Assembly (NCBI GenBank): GCA_017464225.1
Contig: JAFUDW010000043.1
Location: 1-19,905 of the forward strand
From: Clostridia bacterium
Lineage (GTDB): Bacteria > Bacillota_A > Clostridia > Christensenellales > Aristaeellaceae
Direction of reading: 5' to 3'
Length of the DNA stretch: 19,905 bases
The position numbers and the translations under genes are program-made. Under the pieces are notes generated by a model. The model was not told where the DNA came from. It ran no database searches and saw nothing but the letters and a program-made list of their open reading frames with translations. This document shows positions 1 to 7,034 of the stretch, in pieces (the stretch's first letter is position 1; each line of letters starts with the position of its first letter).

Positions 1-1507
1 CCTGGGCGCGCTTTTCCGCCCGCCGCACCTCCTCCTCGCTGGGCGCCTGCGTTGATTTATGCGCCTTGTTGGGGTGTACGGTGGAGCCGCATACCGGGCA
101 CGGCTGGCCCTCCGCCAGCGCCGACGCCATGATACCCGCCTGCTCGCTGTTAAAGGCCCGCCGCAGCGCTTCGGCCTGGGCTGTCTGGGCGGCGGCCGTT
201 TCCTCCGCCGCCAAATAATCGTCCTGCGCCTTTTTCAGCGCCGCTTCCAGCCGCTTTATCTCCTCCAGCTCGTCCTGCAGGGCCCGCAGCGCTTTGCCCT
301 CGGCCAATACCTGGGCGGCTTCCTGCTCCAGACGGGCCCTGTTCTCCCCGGCGTCGGCCAGGGCCTGCCGCTCCTGCCGCAGGCTTTGAAGCTCCTCCCG
401 CAGCTGCCCAAGGGCGGCTTCCTGCGCCTGCGATTGCCGCCTGCCACGCTCCAGCGATTTTTCCATGCCAGCAATATCCGCAAGGCGGCGCTCAAGCAGG
501 CCGTATTCCGGCAGCTCGGCTTCGATCAGCGACGCTTGCCGGGTCAGCTGCCCGGCCTCCTGGGCCTGCACCTGCCTTTCGGCCAGCGATTGCCGCAGGG
601 CGTCCAGCGCGGGCTGCTTTTCGGCCAGCGCTTGCCGGGCGGCCTGCTGCTCCCGGCGGGTCTTCTGCTGCTCCTCTGCCTGGGTGATGGCGGCGGTGAG
701 GGCGTCGATGCGCTTTTCCAGCGCCGACGCCTGCCCGCCCAGACGCTCGTCCCGGGCGGCATCCTGAGCGATCAGCGCCTCCAGCAGCGCCAATACATCG
801 GCCATGGGCAAATCGCCCGCCTGGGCCTGCCGCGCCTCAGGAAAGAGCGGATCATCCTCCTCGCAGAGGATGCCGCCAATATACTGGCGCACGCTGCCCT
901 TGGCCGCCTCCCGCTCCTGGCTCACGCGGGCGGCCTCGGCCTTGAGCCCTTCCTGCAAAGCCTGGTAAATGCGGGTGCGGAAGATTTCGCGGAAGTGCCG
1001 CTGCCTGTCCTCGGTTTTGGCCATGAGCAGCTGCATAAAATCGCCCTGGGCGATCATGGCGATCTGGCAGAACTGCTCCCTGTCGATGCCCAGGATGCCC
1101 ACGACGCGCTGCGTCACGGCCCGGGCGTTGGTTTCCACGCTGCCGTCGGGCAGGATCAGTTCAGCCCCGGCGGCCTGCCGGGTCTCGCCCTCGCCCCGGC
1201 TCTTTTTGCGCATGTATTCCGGATTGCGCCGCACGGTATAGGTTTTCCCCCCGTGCAGAAAGGTGAGCTCCGCCAGGGTGGGCACGTCGTCCGCGGCATA
1301 CTTGGAGCGCAGCATGGCGGGCTCCCGATTCCGCCCGCTGGGCTCGCCAAACAGCGCGAAGGCAATGGCGTCAAACAGCATGGTTTTTCCCGCGCCGGTA
1401 TCGCCGGTGATCAGGTAGAGCCCCCGATCGCCCAACAGTCCCAGGTCGATTTCCTGCCGTCCGGCATAGGGCCCGAAGGCCGAAAGGATCAGCTTGATCG
1501 GTCTCAT
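1..1507 (-). CDS. sbcC: Exonuclease subunit SbcC, N-terminal part (gene runs off the window start)
   Basis: ATPase subunit of the SbcCD (Rad50/Mre11-type) nuclease, which opens hairpins and trims blocked DNA ends in the cytoplasm. About 502 codons are visible. The N-terminus has the ABC-type start and a Walker A motif GDTGAGKT at residues 35-42, then a FCQIAMIAQGDFMQL segment typical of the SbcC Q-loop region. A long Glu/Gln/Arg/Ala-rich coiled coil follows (about residues 190-460). The zinc hook CPVCGS lies at residues 470-475 (nt 83-100), in frame with the start. The returning coiled coil and the C-terminal Walker B lobe lie outside the window. The ATG at 1507 overlaps the sbcD stop in an ATGA arrangement, so the two are translationally coupled. 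SbcC is normally about 1000 residues, so roughly half is present. Identification is firm. Confidence 0.95.
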   Translation of the reverse strand, partial: MRPIKLILSAFGPYAGRQEIDLGLLGDRGLYLITGDTGAGKTMLFDAIAFALFGEPSGRNREPAMLRSKYAADDVPTLAELTFLHGGKTYTVRRNPEYMRKKSRGEGETRQAAGAELILPDGSVETNARAVTQRVVGILGIDREQFCQIAMIAQGDFMQLLMAKTEDRQRHFREIFRTRIYQALQEGLKAEAARVSQEREAAKGSVRQYIGGILCEEDDPLFPEARQAQAGDLPMADVLALLEALIAQDAARDERLGGQASALEKRIDALTAAITQAEEQQKTRREQQAARQALAEKQPALDALRQSLAERQVQAQEAGQLTRQASLIEAELPEYGLLERRLADIAGMEKSLERGRRQSQAQEAALGQLREELQSLRQERQALADAGENRARLEQEAAQVLAEGKALRALQDELEEIKRLEAALKKAQDDYLAAEETAAAQTAQAEALRRAFNSEQAGIMASALAEGQPCPVCGSTVHPNKAHKSTQAPSEEEVRRAEKRAQ

Positions 1508-2637
1508 GGCGCTTCCTCCCTGATTTTCTCCAGCAGCCCTTCGGCAAAGGCCCTTTGCGCATCGGTCATGGGCTGGCCGTTCTGCTTTTCGTAAAACTCG
1601 GCGAACAGATCGATTTCAGACCGGCGTTCCACGGCTTCGGGGCCCGAAAGCTCCAGGGCCGCATGGGTGCGGGCGTTATCATAATCCAGCTGCATCAGAT
1701 TGGGATAGATCACCCGCAGCCGGGCCATGGCGTCGGGCACGTCCTGTTCGTCGGTGAGCACCGCCCGGATATAATCGTCCACGGCGGTGTTTTCATAATT
1801 GGCTTTCAGCGTCAGCTGCTCATAGGAGCCGCGGATCTCCCGCAGGTCGTGGCGGGGCGTCAGCGGCAGGGCGCGGAGGCTGAGCTGTCCCTTGGGGCCC
1901 AGCTCGGCCACGGTAACCGATTTTACATGGCCCTTTTCCGAAAAGGAATATTTCAGCGGCGTGCCGCAGTAGCGGATGGCGGGGCCGATGTTCTGCGGCC
2001 CGTGGATGTGACCCAGGGCCACGTAATCAAAGGGCGCGAACACCGCGGCGTCCACGTTGTCGGCGCCGCCCACGCTCACCTCCTCGGAATCGCACCGGGA
2101 AGCGCCTGTGACAAATTGATGGGTGATCAGCACGTTGCGCTGGGCCTGGTCGATCTCCATATGGGCGATGGCCGTCCGCAGGGCGTCGGTATAGGAGGAG
2201 ATCTCCTCCTCCGGCCAGGCCGCCCGCACGCTGGCGGGCTTTACAAAGGGCAGCATCCACAGGCATACCGGGCCATATTCGTCCCGTAGCGTCACGGGCG
2301 ATACCTGTCCGCTGTACACCGGGGACAGATGGATGCCGCTGCCCGCCATCAGCCGCCCGCCAAAGGCCAGGCGCTCGGGGGAATCATGATTGCCGCTGAT
2401 CACAAAAACCTCCAGGCCGCGGCCCGACAGCCGCACCAGAAAATCGTCAAACAGCTCCACGGCCTCCGCCGGCGGCACGGGCTTATCGTAAATATCCCCG
2501 GCGATGAGCACGGCCCGGGGGCTTTCGTCATCAATGATTTTCAGGATACGGCGCAGGATGAACGCCTGATCCTCCAGCATGGAAAACCCGTTGACCCGCT
2601 TGCCCAGATGCAGGTCGGACAGATGGATGAGCTTCAC
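1504..2637 (-). CDS. sbcD: Exonuclease subunit SbcD (Mre11-like metallophosphoesterase)
   Basis: Nuclease subunit of SbcCD; a two-metal phosphoesterase that cuts double-stranded ends and hairpins with SbcC. With a GTG start at 2637 the product is 377 residues. Metal-binding motifs are in order: SDLHLGK (D8, H10), AGDIYD (D48), SGNHDS (N83, H84, D85), LITHQF and ALGHIHG. The C-terminal capping part ends in QPMTDAQRAFAEGL. The GTG is preferred over an upstream in-frame ATG at 2697 because AAAGGAGT stands 7 nt before the GTG, the protein then begins with the family's usual MKLIHLSDLHLGK, and the ATG lies upstream of the TATAAT box. It is first in an operon with sbcC, overlapping it by 4 bp. Very sure. 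Confidence 0.96.
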   Translation of the reverse strand: MKLIHLSDLHLGKRVNGFSMLEDQAFILRRILKIIDDESPRAVLIAGDIYDKPVPPAEAVELFDDFLVRLSGRGLEVFVISGNHDSPERLAFGGRLMAGSGIHLSPVYSGQVSPVTLRDEYGPVCLWMLPFVKPASVRAAWPEEEISSYTDALRTAIAHMEIDQAQRNVLITHQFVTGASRCDSEEVSVGGADNVDAAVFAPFDYVALGHIHGPQNIGPAIRYCGTPLKYSFSEKGHVKSVTVAELGPKGQLSLRALPLTPRHDLREIRGSYEQLTLKANYENTAVDDYIRAVLTDEQDVPDAMARLRVIYPNLMQLDYDNARTHAALELSGPEAVERRSEIDLFAEFYEKQNGQPMTDAQRAFAEGLLEKIREEAP

Positions 2638-2668
2638 GGCATTGACTCCTTTTGCGTTCTTTGTCCCT

Positions 2669-2697
2669 ATTATAAAACAAATCGCCCGGGCTGGCAA
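2669..2697 (-). promoter_or_regulatory. Sigma-A-type promoter for sbcDC
   Basis: On the minus strand TTGCCA (2697-2692), 17 bp, then TATAAT (2674-2669), 32 bp upstream of the sbcD GTG. Its -35 bases are the complement of the -35 of the divergent phosphatase promoter. Confidence 0.7.
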
Positions 2698-2719
2698 TTT
2701 CCGGGCTTTGGAGTATAAT
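2691..2719 (+). promoter_or_regulatory. Promoter for the histidine phosphatase gene
   Basis: CTGGCA (2691-2696), 17 bp, then TATAAT (2714-2719), about 35 bp before the ATG. It overlaps base for base with the -35 of the opposing sbcD promoter, so only one of the two may be occupied at a time. Confidence 0.6.
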
Positions 2720-2753
2720 AAATAAAACGATGAGAATGCGGGAGGGATACATC

Positions 2754-3431
2754 ATGCGGCTGATCCTTGCGCGCCACGGCCAGCCTGATTATGAAAGGGA
2801 CTGCCTGACCGAAACGGGCCGCCGCCAGGCCCGGGACGCCGCCCTGCGCTTGGCGGACGAGGGCATCGAATCGGTATATACCTCGCCCTTTGGGCGGGCG
2901 CTGGAAACGGCGTGGTATACCGCCGACGCGCTGGGACTGCGCCCGGTGGTGCTGCCCTGGATGCGGGAACTGTACTGGGGCAGCGTGGACGGGCGGGAGC
3001 TTCCCTACGGCGGGCATCCCTGGAACACCGCCGACGCGCTGATCGCCCAGGGCGTCGATTTGGCCGATCCCGCATGGAATAAGCATCCGGTCTGGACGGG
3101 TAACCGGGTGCTGAGCGAGATCGGCCGGGTGGCCGCCGAGGCTGACCGCTGGCTGGCAGGCTTTGGCTATCTGCGCCAGGGGTTGTATTATCGCTTTGAC
3201 GGCAGGCCGGACTGTCCCCGGGCGGTGGCGCTGTTCGCCCATGGCGGCTCAGGCGTGGCGGCGCTCTGCCATATGCTGAACCTGCCCTTTCCCTACCTGT
3301 GCGCCACGCTGCATATGCCGCTCACAGGGCTGAACATCCTGCGGTTTTCCGACGTCCCGGGCGAGGTTTTTTTGCCCAAGTTTGACCTGATGAACGATGG
3401 GCGGCACGCGCCTTACGGGCAGGGGATGTGA
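2754..3431 (+). CDS. Histidine phosphatase family protein (phosphoglycerate mutase-like)
   Basis: 225-residue member of the histidine phosphatase superfamily. The phosphorylated-histidine motif RHG is at residues 7-9 (LILARHGQPDYE); TSPFGRALETA supplies the second conserved Arg; a candidate proton-donor Glu lies in MRELYWG (E72); the second catalytic His is in LFAHGGSG (H163). The set is complete, so the enzyme is probably active, but the substrate (phosphosugar, nucleotide or other) cannot be read. The ATG at 2754 is chosen over in-frame ATGs at 2730 and 2736 because GGAGGG (2741-2746) stands 7 nt before it. It is a single gene transcribed away from sbcDC with its own promoter; it has no obvious downstream terminator. 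Confidence 0.88.
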   Translation: MRLILARHGQPDYERDCLTETGRRQARDAALRLADEGIESVYTSPFGRALETAWYTADALGLRPVVLPWMRELYWGSVDGRELPYGGHPWNTADALIAQGVDLADPAWNKHPVWTGNRVLSEIGRVAAEADRWLAGFGYLRQGLYYRFDGRPDCPRAVALFAHGGSGVAALCHMLNLPFPYLCATLHMPLTGLNILRFSDVPGEVFLPKFDLMNDGRHAPYGQGM

Positions 3432-3560
3432 GCCCTCTCCATATCGGCGGCGGAACCGATTCCAAATAAGAATCCGTACATATAAGGCTATATTGAACAG
3501 AGCATTTTGCGGTTCAACGGGCACGGAAGGGCGGAAAAAGATAACAAAAAGGATAAAAAC

Positions 3561-4265
3561 ATGCGTATATCCATTGATATTGACTATGATTTCAGAGCCG
3601 ATTCAAACGGAAAAGACCCTGACGCATACAGCAAAGCGCTCAGAGCGTACCATCAATTTTTATGGAGCAAACCGTTGCCGTCAAAAGGCATACTCGAGCT
3701 TGATAGGAATTTGAACAATGTGTCATCCTGCGGCGCTTTTTCTTTTGCCAGCGATTCCATCATGCCAACATACAGCTACTGGGATGCGTATCAGTCAATC
3801 ATTAAGCAAATTGATCAAAGACAGCTGCAGCTGTTTGAGCATCATACCTACACGATCGGCGGCATGATCATTTTTCCCCGCAACAGGATCGAAAATAAGA
3901 TGACCATCAATATGTCCCGCGGCGTCAATAAATATATACGGGATCGCTTTGATCTGACCTTGGAATGTATCAGACGTTATTACAGGCGCGAAAAAAGCCC
4001 GCTATACGATTGCTTGCGCCGCTACGCCTCGTTTTTTGATCTTTTTGACGGATTTGACGGATATGTGAGCTTCTTCTTTTTGCAGGACTTGCTTGCGGAC
4101 GATCAATCAATACGGTTTTTCCTTCCGTTTTCAGATTTTTCTAAGGACGCTTTGCCGCAAACACCAAACGCATATTATGATTTTATGGAAAACAGCATTC
4201 AATTTATTGAAAGAAGAGCGCAACGAATTGCAAAATGGAGCATGTCTGTTCCTGAAAGCCGCTGA
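3561..4265 (+). CDS. Hypothetical protein resembling the DUF6994 family
   Basis: 234-residue cytoplasmic protein with no signal peptide or membrane segment. It is rich in Phe, Tyr, Asp and Arg. Recognisable stretches are the N-terminal DYDF with AYHQFLWSKPLP (near residue 32) and, later, TIGGMIIFPRNRI and YVSFFFLQDLL, a pattern I associate from memory with DUF6994 proteins of unknown function. The ATG at 3561 has AAAAGGA 7-8 nt upstream; a TTG at 3507 would add 18 residues of low-quality sequence and is not preferred. Base composition is clearly more AT-rich than the flanking genes, suggesting acquisition by transfer. No convincing promoter or terminator was found in 3432-3560 or 4266-4295. 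Gene is likely real; family name moderately sure. Confidence 0.7.
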   Translation: MRISIDIDYDFRADSNGKDPDAYSKALRAYHQFLWSKPLPSKGILELDRNLNNVSSCGAFSFASDSIMPTYSYWDAYQSIIKQIDQRQLQLFEHHTYTIGGMIIFPRNRIENKMTINMSRGVNKYIRDRFDLTLECIRRYYRREKSPLYDCLRRYASFFDLFDGFDGYVSFFFLQDLLADDQSIRFFLPFSDFSKDALPQTPNAYYDFMENSIQFIERRAQRIAKWSMSVPESR

Positions 4266-4295
4266 CGCAAAGATAAATCAGCATAGGTGCTAAGC

Positions 4296-4325
4296 TTATT
4301 CATAGAAATCCAGGCCGCCTTCCAT
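4296..4325 (-). other. Nine-codon mini-ORF with a perfect Shine-Dalgarno
   Basis: On the minus strand, AAAAAGGAGG begins directly after the stop codon of the upstream secreted-protein gene and stands 6 nt before ATG (4325-4323). The frame encodes MEGGLDFYE and stops with TAA (4298-4296). The initiation site is far too good to be chance, but the frame is tiny. It is either the stump of a second operon gene cut off by arrival of the neighbouring AT-rich segment, or a true micropeptide. Confidence 0.4.
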
Positions 4326-4339
4326 GGCGCGCCTCCTTT

Positions 4340-5845
4340 TTACGGGTCAATGGCCTCCACGGTATAGCCGTGGCTCAGCGCCCAGGCTTCCACCTGCGAG
4401 CCGGCATGGCACACAATGATCACATCTTGAGGAATGGCCGTATCGTCGATCTGCACGTCGTCAGATGCAAACTCCACCTCTTCCAGGTTTGGGCAATCGG
4501 CAAAGGCGCGGACGCCAATGCGCGACATACCGGCGGGCACAACCACCCGCGTGACGGCGGTATCCATAAAGGCCTCGTCGCCAATTTCGCGCATTCCCTC
4601 GCTCAGCGAAAGCACCTGCTCATCCGAGCCGGTGATCCTGAAGCTTTCGGTGAAGGTGACAGCCTCGTAGCCCTGGCCCTCGGGCGTTACGGTCACGGTG
4701 TAGCGGCCCGCATTGAGGCTGTTGATGGTCCAGGTGCTGGGCTGGCCCACGGTCCCGCTCAAGGTATAGGTGCGCAGGGGCTCCTCCTGCCTGGCCGCGA
4801 ACAGCTTCATGGTGTAGCGGCGCACGGGCTGCTGGTCGGTAACGGTAAAAATCACCCGCGCGCTCCCGCCCGTATTATTGACGGTATCAACGCTGATCTC
4901 GGGCCGGTCGTACGCGCCGTTGGGCGCAGTATAGGACAAGGTGACGCGGTCGCTTTCCTTGACCGAGCCATCGGTGTAGGTTGCCCGTATCCAATAGCGG
5001 CGGGTTTCGCTGTTGATAGGCGCGATGGGATAAAGATAGCCCTTGCCGCTGCCGCGCAGATCACTAAATACCTCGGCCACTTCTTCGGTGCCCTCGCCGT
5101 GATCATACACCACTTCCACCTGCCGCGCGCCATAGGCAAACAGATCGATGGAGGTGCTTTGGCATGTTTCCAGCTCGGTTGCTCCGCTGGCGGCAATATT
5201 CACGCTGAATTCACCGTTCCACCATACCGCGGGCGAGGTATAATTAAACGTATAGGGATCCACCTGATAGATATTGAGGGTGGAGGCGTCAGCGGCCACC
5301 TTTTTATAATTGGTGCTGGAATCCGATTGATACCACTCGTTGGCAAATATATAGGCTCTGCTGTCATTATCCCACGAGCCCTGGGGATACATATAGTAAA
5401 AGCCCTGTCCCTGGGTCAGGCTGATATACTCCAGCGTGCCGTCCATCAAATAATGATAGGTAATATTGTTCCTCTGGCTGCCATTTGGATACTGCACCTC
5501 CACAAAATACCAGCAGGGACCGGGGGAGCGATCGTCATAGCGCACGGTCAGCTGCAGGTGGATCGTATGGTCGTCGGTCAGCACCATGGCATAATTGCAG
5601 CCGTCATACGCCTTTTCCGTGCCGTGATAAAACAGGTGCACAAAGGTGTAGGTTGGCCAGGGCGCCGCCGAAAACGTGATCTCGGTGCTCGACTGGTTAT
5701 AATCGGTGATCGTGGCATGGGCCGCAAACTCATCCAGCGTGGGCGACGCGACCACCGCCGAGGGAATGGTTACCGTATCGCCCAGGGCGCAGGCGCACGC
5801 CAGGCAAAGCATCAGCATCAGCAGCAGCGCAGACAGCTTTTTCAT
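4340..5845 (-). CDS. Secreted protein with C-terminal BspA-like leucine-rich repeat
   Basis: 501-residue exported protein. Residues 1-21 are a signal peptide (MKKLSALLLMLMLCLACACA, with a plausible signal peptidase I site after ACA; no clean lipobox). The central part (about 25-400) is beta-rich, with Trp/Tyr-rich stretches and Ig/fibronectin-like pieces such as RYTMKLFAARQEEPLRTYTL and TWTINSLNAGRYTVTVTPEG. Residues 409-501 carry the BspA/LRR_5 pattern: GMREIGDEAFMDTAVTRVVV, MSRIGVRAFADCPNLEEVEF, then the usual closing VIIVCHAGSQVEAWALSHGY. BspA-type repeats are known from cell-surface binding proteins of gut and oral bacteria. GAAAGGGGA supports the ATG. It probably acts outside the membrane; the ligand is unknown. 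Confidence 0.82.
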   Translation of the reverse strand: MKKLSALLLMLMLCLACACALGDTVTIPSAVVASPTLDEFAAHATITDYNQSSTEITFSAAPWPTYTFVHLFYHGTEKAYDGCNYAMVLTDDHTIHLQLTVRYDDRSPGPCWYFVEVQYPNGSQRNNITYHYLMDGTLEYISLTQGQGFYYMYPQGSWDNDSRAYIFANEWYQSDSSTNYKKVAADASTLNIYQVDPYTFNYTSPAVWWNGEFSVNIAASGATELETCQSTSIDLFAYGARQVEVVYDHGEGTEEVAEVFSDLRGSGKGYLYPIAPINSETRRYWIRATYTDGSVKESDRVTLSYTAPNGAYDRPEISVDTVNNTGGSARVIFTVTDQQPVRRYTMKLFAARQEEPLRTYTLSGTVGQPSTWTINSLNAGRYTVTVTPEGQGYEAVTFTESFRITGSDEQVLSLSEGMREIGDEAFMDTAVTRVVVPAGMSRIGVRAFADCPNLEEVEFASDDVQIDDTAIPQDVIIVCHAGSQVEAWALSHGYTVEAIDP

Positions 5846-5908
5846 GGAAATCCCCTTTCAGTTGCCAAACAGCCAAACAATTTCCCCTTATAGGCTTATA
5901 ACAAATAG

Positions 5909-5937
5909 ATTATACCAAATAGATGCATAAATGAAAA
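5909..5937 (-). promoter_or_regulatory. Promoter for the secreted LRR protein gene
   Basis: Minus strand TTTTCA (5937-5932), 17 bp, TATAAT (5914-5909), about 65 nt upstream of the ATG. The -10 is perfect, the -35 four of six. Confidence 0.55.
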
Positions 5938-5984
5938 GGAGGTTGCAGAGAAAAAGTGCAAGGATTTCTCTAATTGAATGGAAT

Positions 5985-6155
5985 ACATAAAAGCAAAAGG
6001 GCGGCGTATCGGACGCCGCCCCAGGGAAGGACGATATTCCCGCGATATTTTATAAGCACGATCCCGCATACGCCTATGGGGATTTGAATGTGACAGAGCT
6101 TGCCCAGGTGTGTGGGCTGAGCAGGCAAACGGTGTATAAGTATTTGAGACTGTAG
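5985..6155 (+). pseudogene. Serine recombinase C-terminal remnant, copy 1
   Basis: The first frame reads IKAKGRRIGRRPREG, matching the AKGxxIGRP linker of small serine recombinases/resolvases. After a one-base frame change the second frame (6027-6155, 42 residues) reads KDDIPAIFYKHDPAYAYGDL then NVTELAQVCGLSRQTVYKYL, the C-terminal helix-turn-helix of the same family. The catalytic domain is absent. It is a near copy of 7089-7257 (33 of the 42 tail residues identical) with the same frame break, so the two derive from one already broken parent. Confidence 0.7.
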
Positions 6156-6186
6156 CATTCCCTTGCACCGATAAACCTTTGAGTCT

Positions 6187-6219
6187 AAAGAAAAGCCTCC
6201 TCGGATGCGAGCGCCGGCT
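6187..6219 (-). terminator. Probable terminator after the toxin-antitoxin pair
   Basis: On the minus strand an outer AGCC/GGCT and an inner CTCG/CGAG pairing (loop CATC), separated by an internal loop, are followed by TTTTCTTT. It sits 15 nt after the toxin stop. Confidence 0.45.
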
Positions 6220-6233
6220 GGAATGCAGCAAAG

Positions 6234-6542
6234 TTATAGAATTGCTTTATAATCCTGGGCGTAATACAAAACACGCACCACATTGACAATCTCTTTGTCC
6301 TCGTCAATCAAGACAAAAGCGATATAGTTATCGACGATGATTTTCCGATAGCCCAAGGCGTGAAACAGATCGTCATTCACAAGCGGGAGCGATTGCGGAT
6401 AGGCGCAAGCGTGGCGAAAGGCCTCCCGTAATTTTTCCATCAACCGCACGGCGCTGTCCGGCGCGTACAATTCATTTGCGATATAAGCGGCGATCCGCTT
6501 CATATCTTGTTTGGCGGCATCAGCTACGGCGTACCGATACAT
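6234..6542 (-). CDS. Type II toxin, RelE/ParE superfamily
   Basis: 102-residue basic protein with the RelE/ParE fold pattern: N-terminal strand YRYAVADAAKQDMKRIAAYI followed by the first helices, helix AVRLMEKLREAFRHACAYPQ, and a C-terminal sheet with GYRKIIVDNYIAFVLIDED and IVNVVRVLYYAQDY. These are the usual conserved positions of this family, whose members are ribosome-dependent mRNA endonucleases (RelE/YoeB) or gyrase poisons (ParE); which applies here cannot be told. The ATG has GGAGGG 8 nt upstream inside the antitoxin gene, and the two genes overlap by 23 nt, typical of coupled toxin-antitoxin pairs. Length is normal, so it is probably functional. Confidence 0.88.
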   Translation of the reverse strand: MYRYAVADAAKQDMKRIAAYIANELYAPDSAVRLMEKLREAFRHACAYPQSLPLVNDDLFHALGYRKIIVDNYIAFVLIDEDKEIVNVVRVLYYAQDYKAIL

Positions 6543-6795
6543 TCCCGATGCCCTCCAAAATCTCCTGCATAGCCGTTTCGCCGTCTGTCACCCGTCCAGC
6601 GGCAATGTCGGCTTCACCCTCGGACAGCAAACGGTAAAGCTCCACCCGTGCCATCGTGCGCTGATAGGTTTCCATGCTCATAATCACCATATCGCCGTAA
6701 CCGTTCTTTGTCACAAAAACCGGTTCCGCCGTATCATGGCATTTTTTACTGATAGCGTTTGTGTCCTTTAAATCGCGAATAGGGATAATCTGCAT
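6520..6795 (-). CDS. Type II antitoxin, Phd/YefM family
   Basis: 91-residue antitoxin. The N-terminal DNA-binding part MQIIPIRDLKDTNAISKKC and EPVFVTKNGYGDMVIMSMET are the hallmark segments of the Phd/YefM fold; the C-terminal tail (EGEADIAAGRVTDGETAMQ onward) is the expected toxin-wrapping region. AAGGAGG 8 nt upstream fixes the ATG at 6795. It is first in the operon and overlaps the toxin gene by 23 nt. Members of this family neutralise the toxin and repress their own promoter; a palindrome over the -10 box fits this. Confidence 0.9.
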   Translation of the reverse strand: MQIIPIRDLKDTNAISKKCHDTAEPVFVTKNGYGDMVIMSMETYQRTMARVELYRLLSEGEADIAAGRVTDGETAMQEILEGIGNVSVRRS

Positions 6796-6817
6796 CGTGC
6801 AAGCCTCCTTTTGCGTC

Positions 6818-6849
6818 ATTATTGTACCATAATAAAGCCACGTTGTAAA
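6818..6849 (-). promoter_or_regulatory. Toxin-antitoxin promoter with overlapping operator
   Basis: Minus strand TTTACA (6849-6844), 17 bp, TACAAT (6826-6821), 25 bp before the antitoxin ATG. The -10 box lies inside ATTATTGTACCATAAT (6818-6833), a palindrome matching at 14 of 16 positions around GTAC. YefM-type antitoxins are known to bind palindromes with a TGTACA core, so this is a good candidate autoregulatory operator. Confidence 0.65.
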
Positions 6850-6859
6850 TGGCAAATGA

Positions 6860-7003
6860 TTCCTGCTCCTGTTGCACATATTCAACAAGGTCACCAAGTT
6901 GGCATTCAAGCAGCCTGCATGTTATGTCAATTTCATGCCTTGGCGGAAAGCCTCCGGCACGGATTTTAGTTAAAATTGATTCGCTCAACAGTTTCAGCAG
7001 GCC
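6860..7003 (-). pseudogene. XRE (Cro/C1-type) regulator remnant, C-terminal half
   Basis: The frame reads SESILTKIRAGG, then EIDITCRLLECQLGDLVEYV, the second half of the small Cro/C1-type helix-turn-helix regulators common on clostridial mobile elements (usual form ...LTKICKALNCQPGDILEYVPD). The first two helices are missing: an in-frame TAG (7006-7004) cuts the frame just upstream, and the downstream end runs on into the antitoxin promoter without the usual stop. Judged a decayed fragment. Confidence 0.55.
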
Positions 7004-7034
7004 CTATAAGCGAAGCGTTTTACAGAGGACGTTC

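Noticed and set aside
59..1594. Long plus-strand open frame opposite sbcC
   Set aside because: Low-complexity Gly/Leu/Pro/Gln-rich translation, antisense to a firmly identified sbcC; a by-product of GC-rich codon use.
1555..2289. Plus-strand open frame opposite sbcD
   Set aside because: Shadow of a conserved gene with all metallophosphoesterase motifs on the minus strand.
4370..5893. 507-codon plus-strand frame opposite the secreted LRR gene
   Set aside because: The minus frame has signal peptide, ribosome site, promoter and LRR motifs; the plus frame has none.
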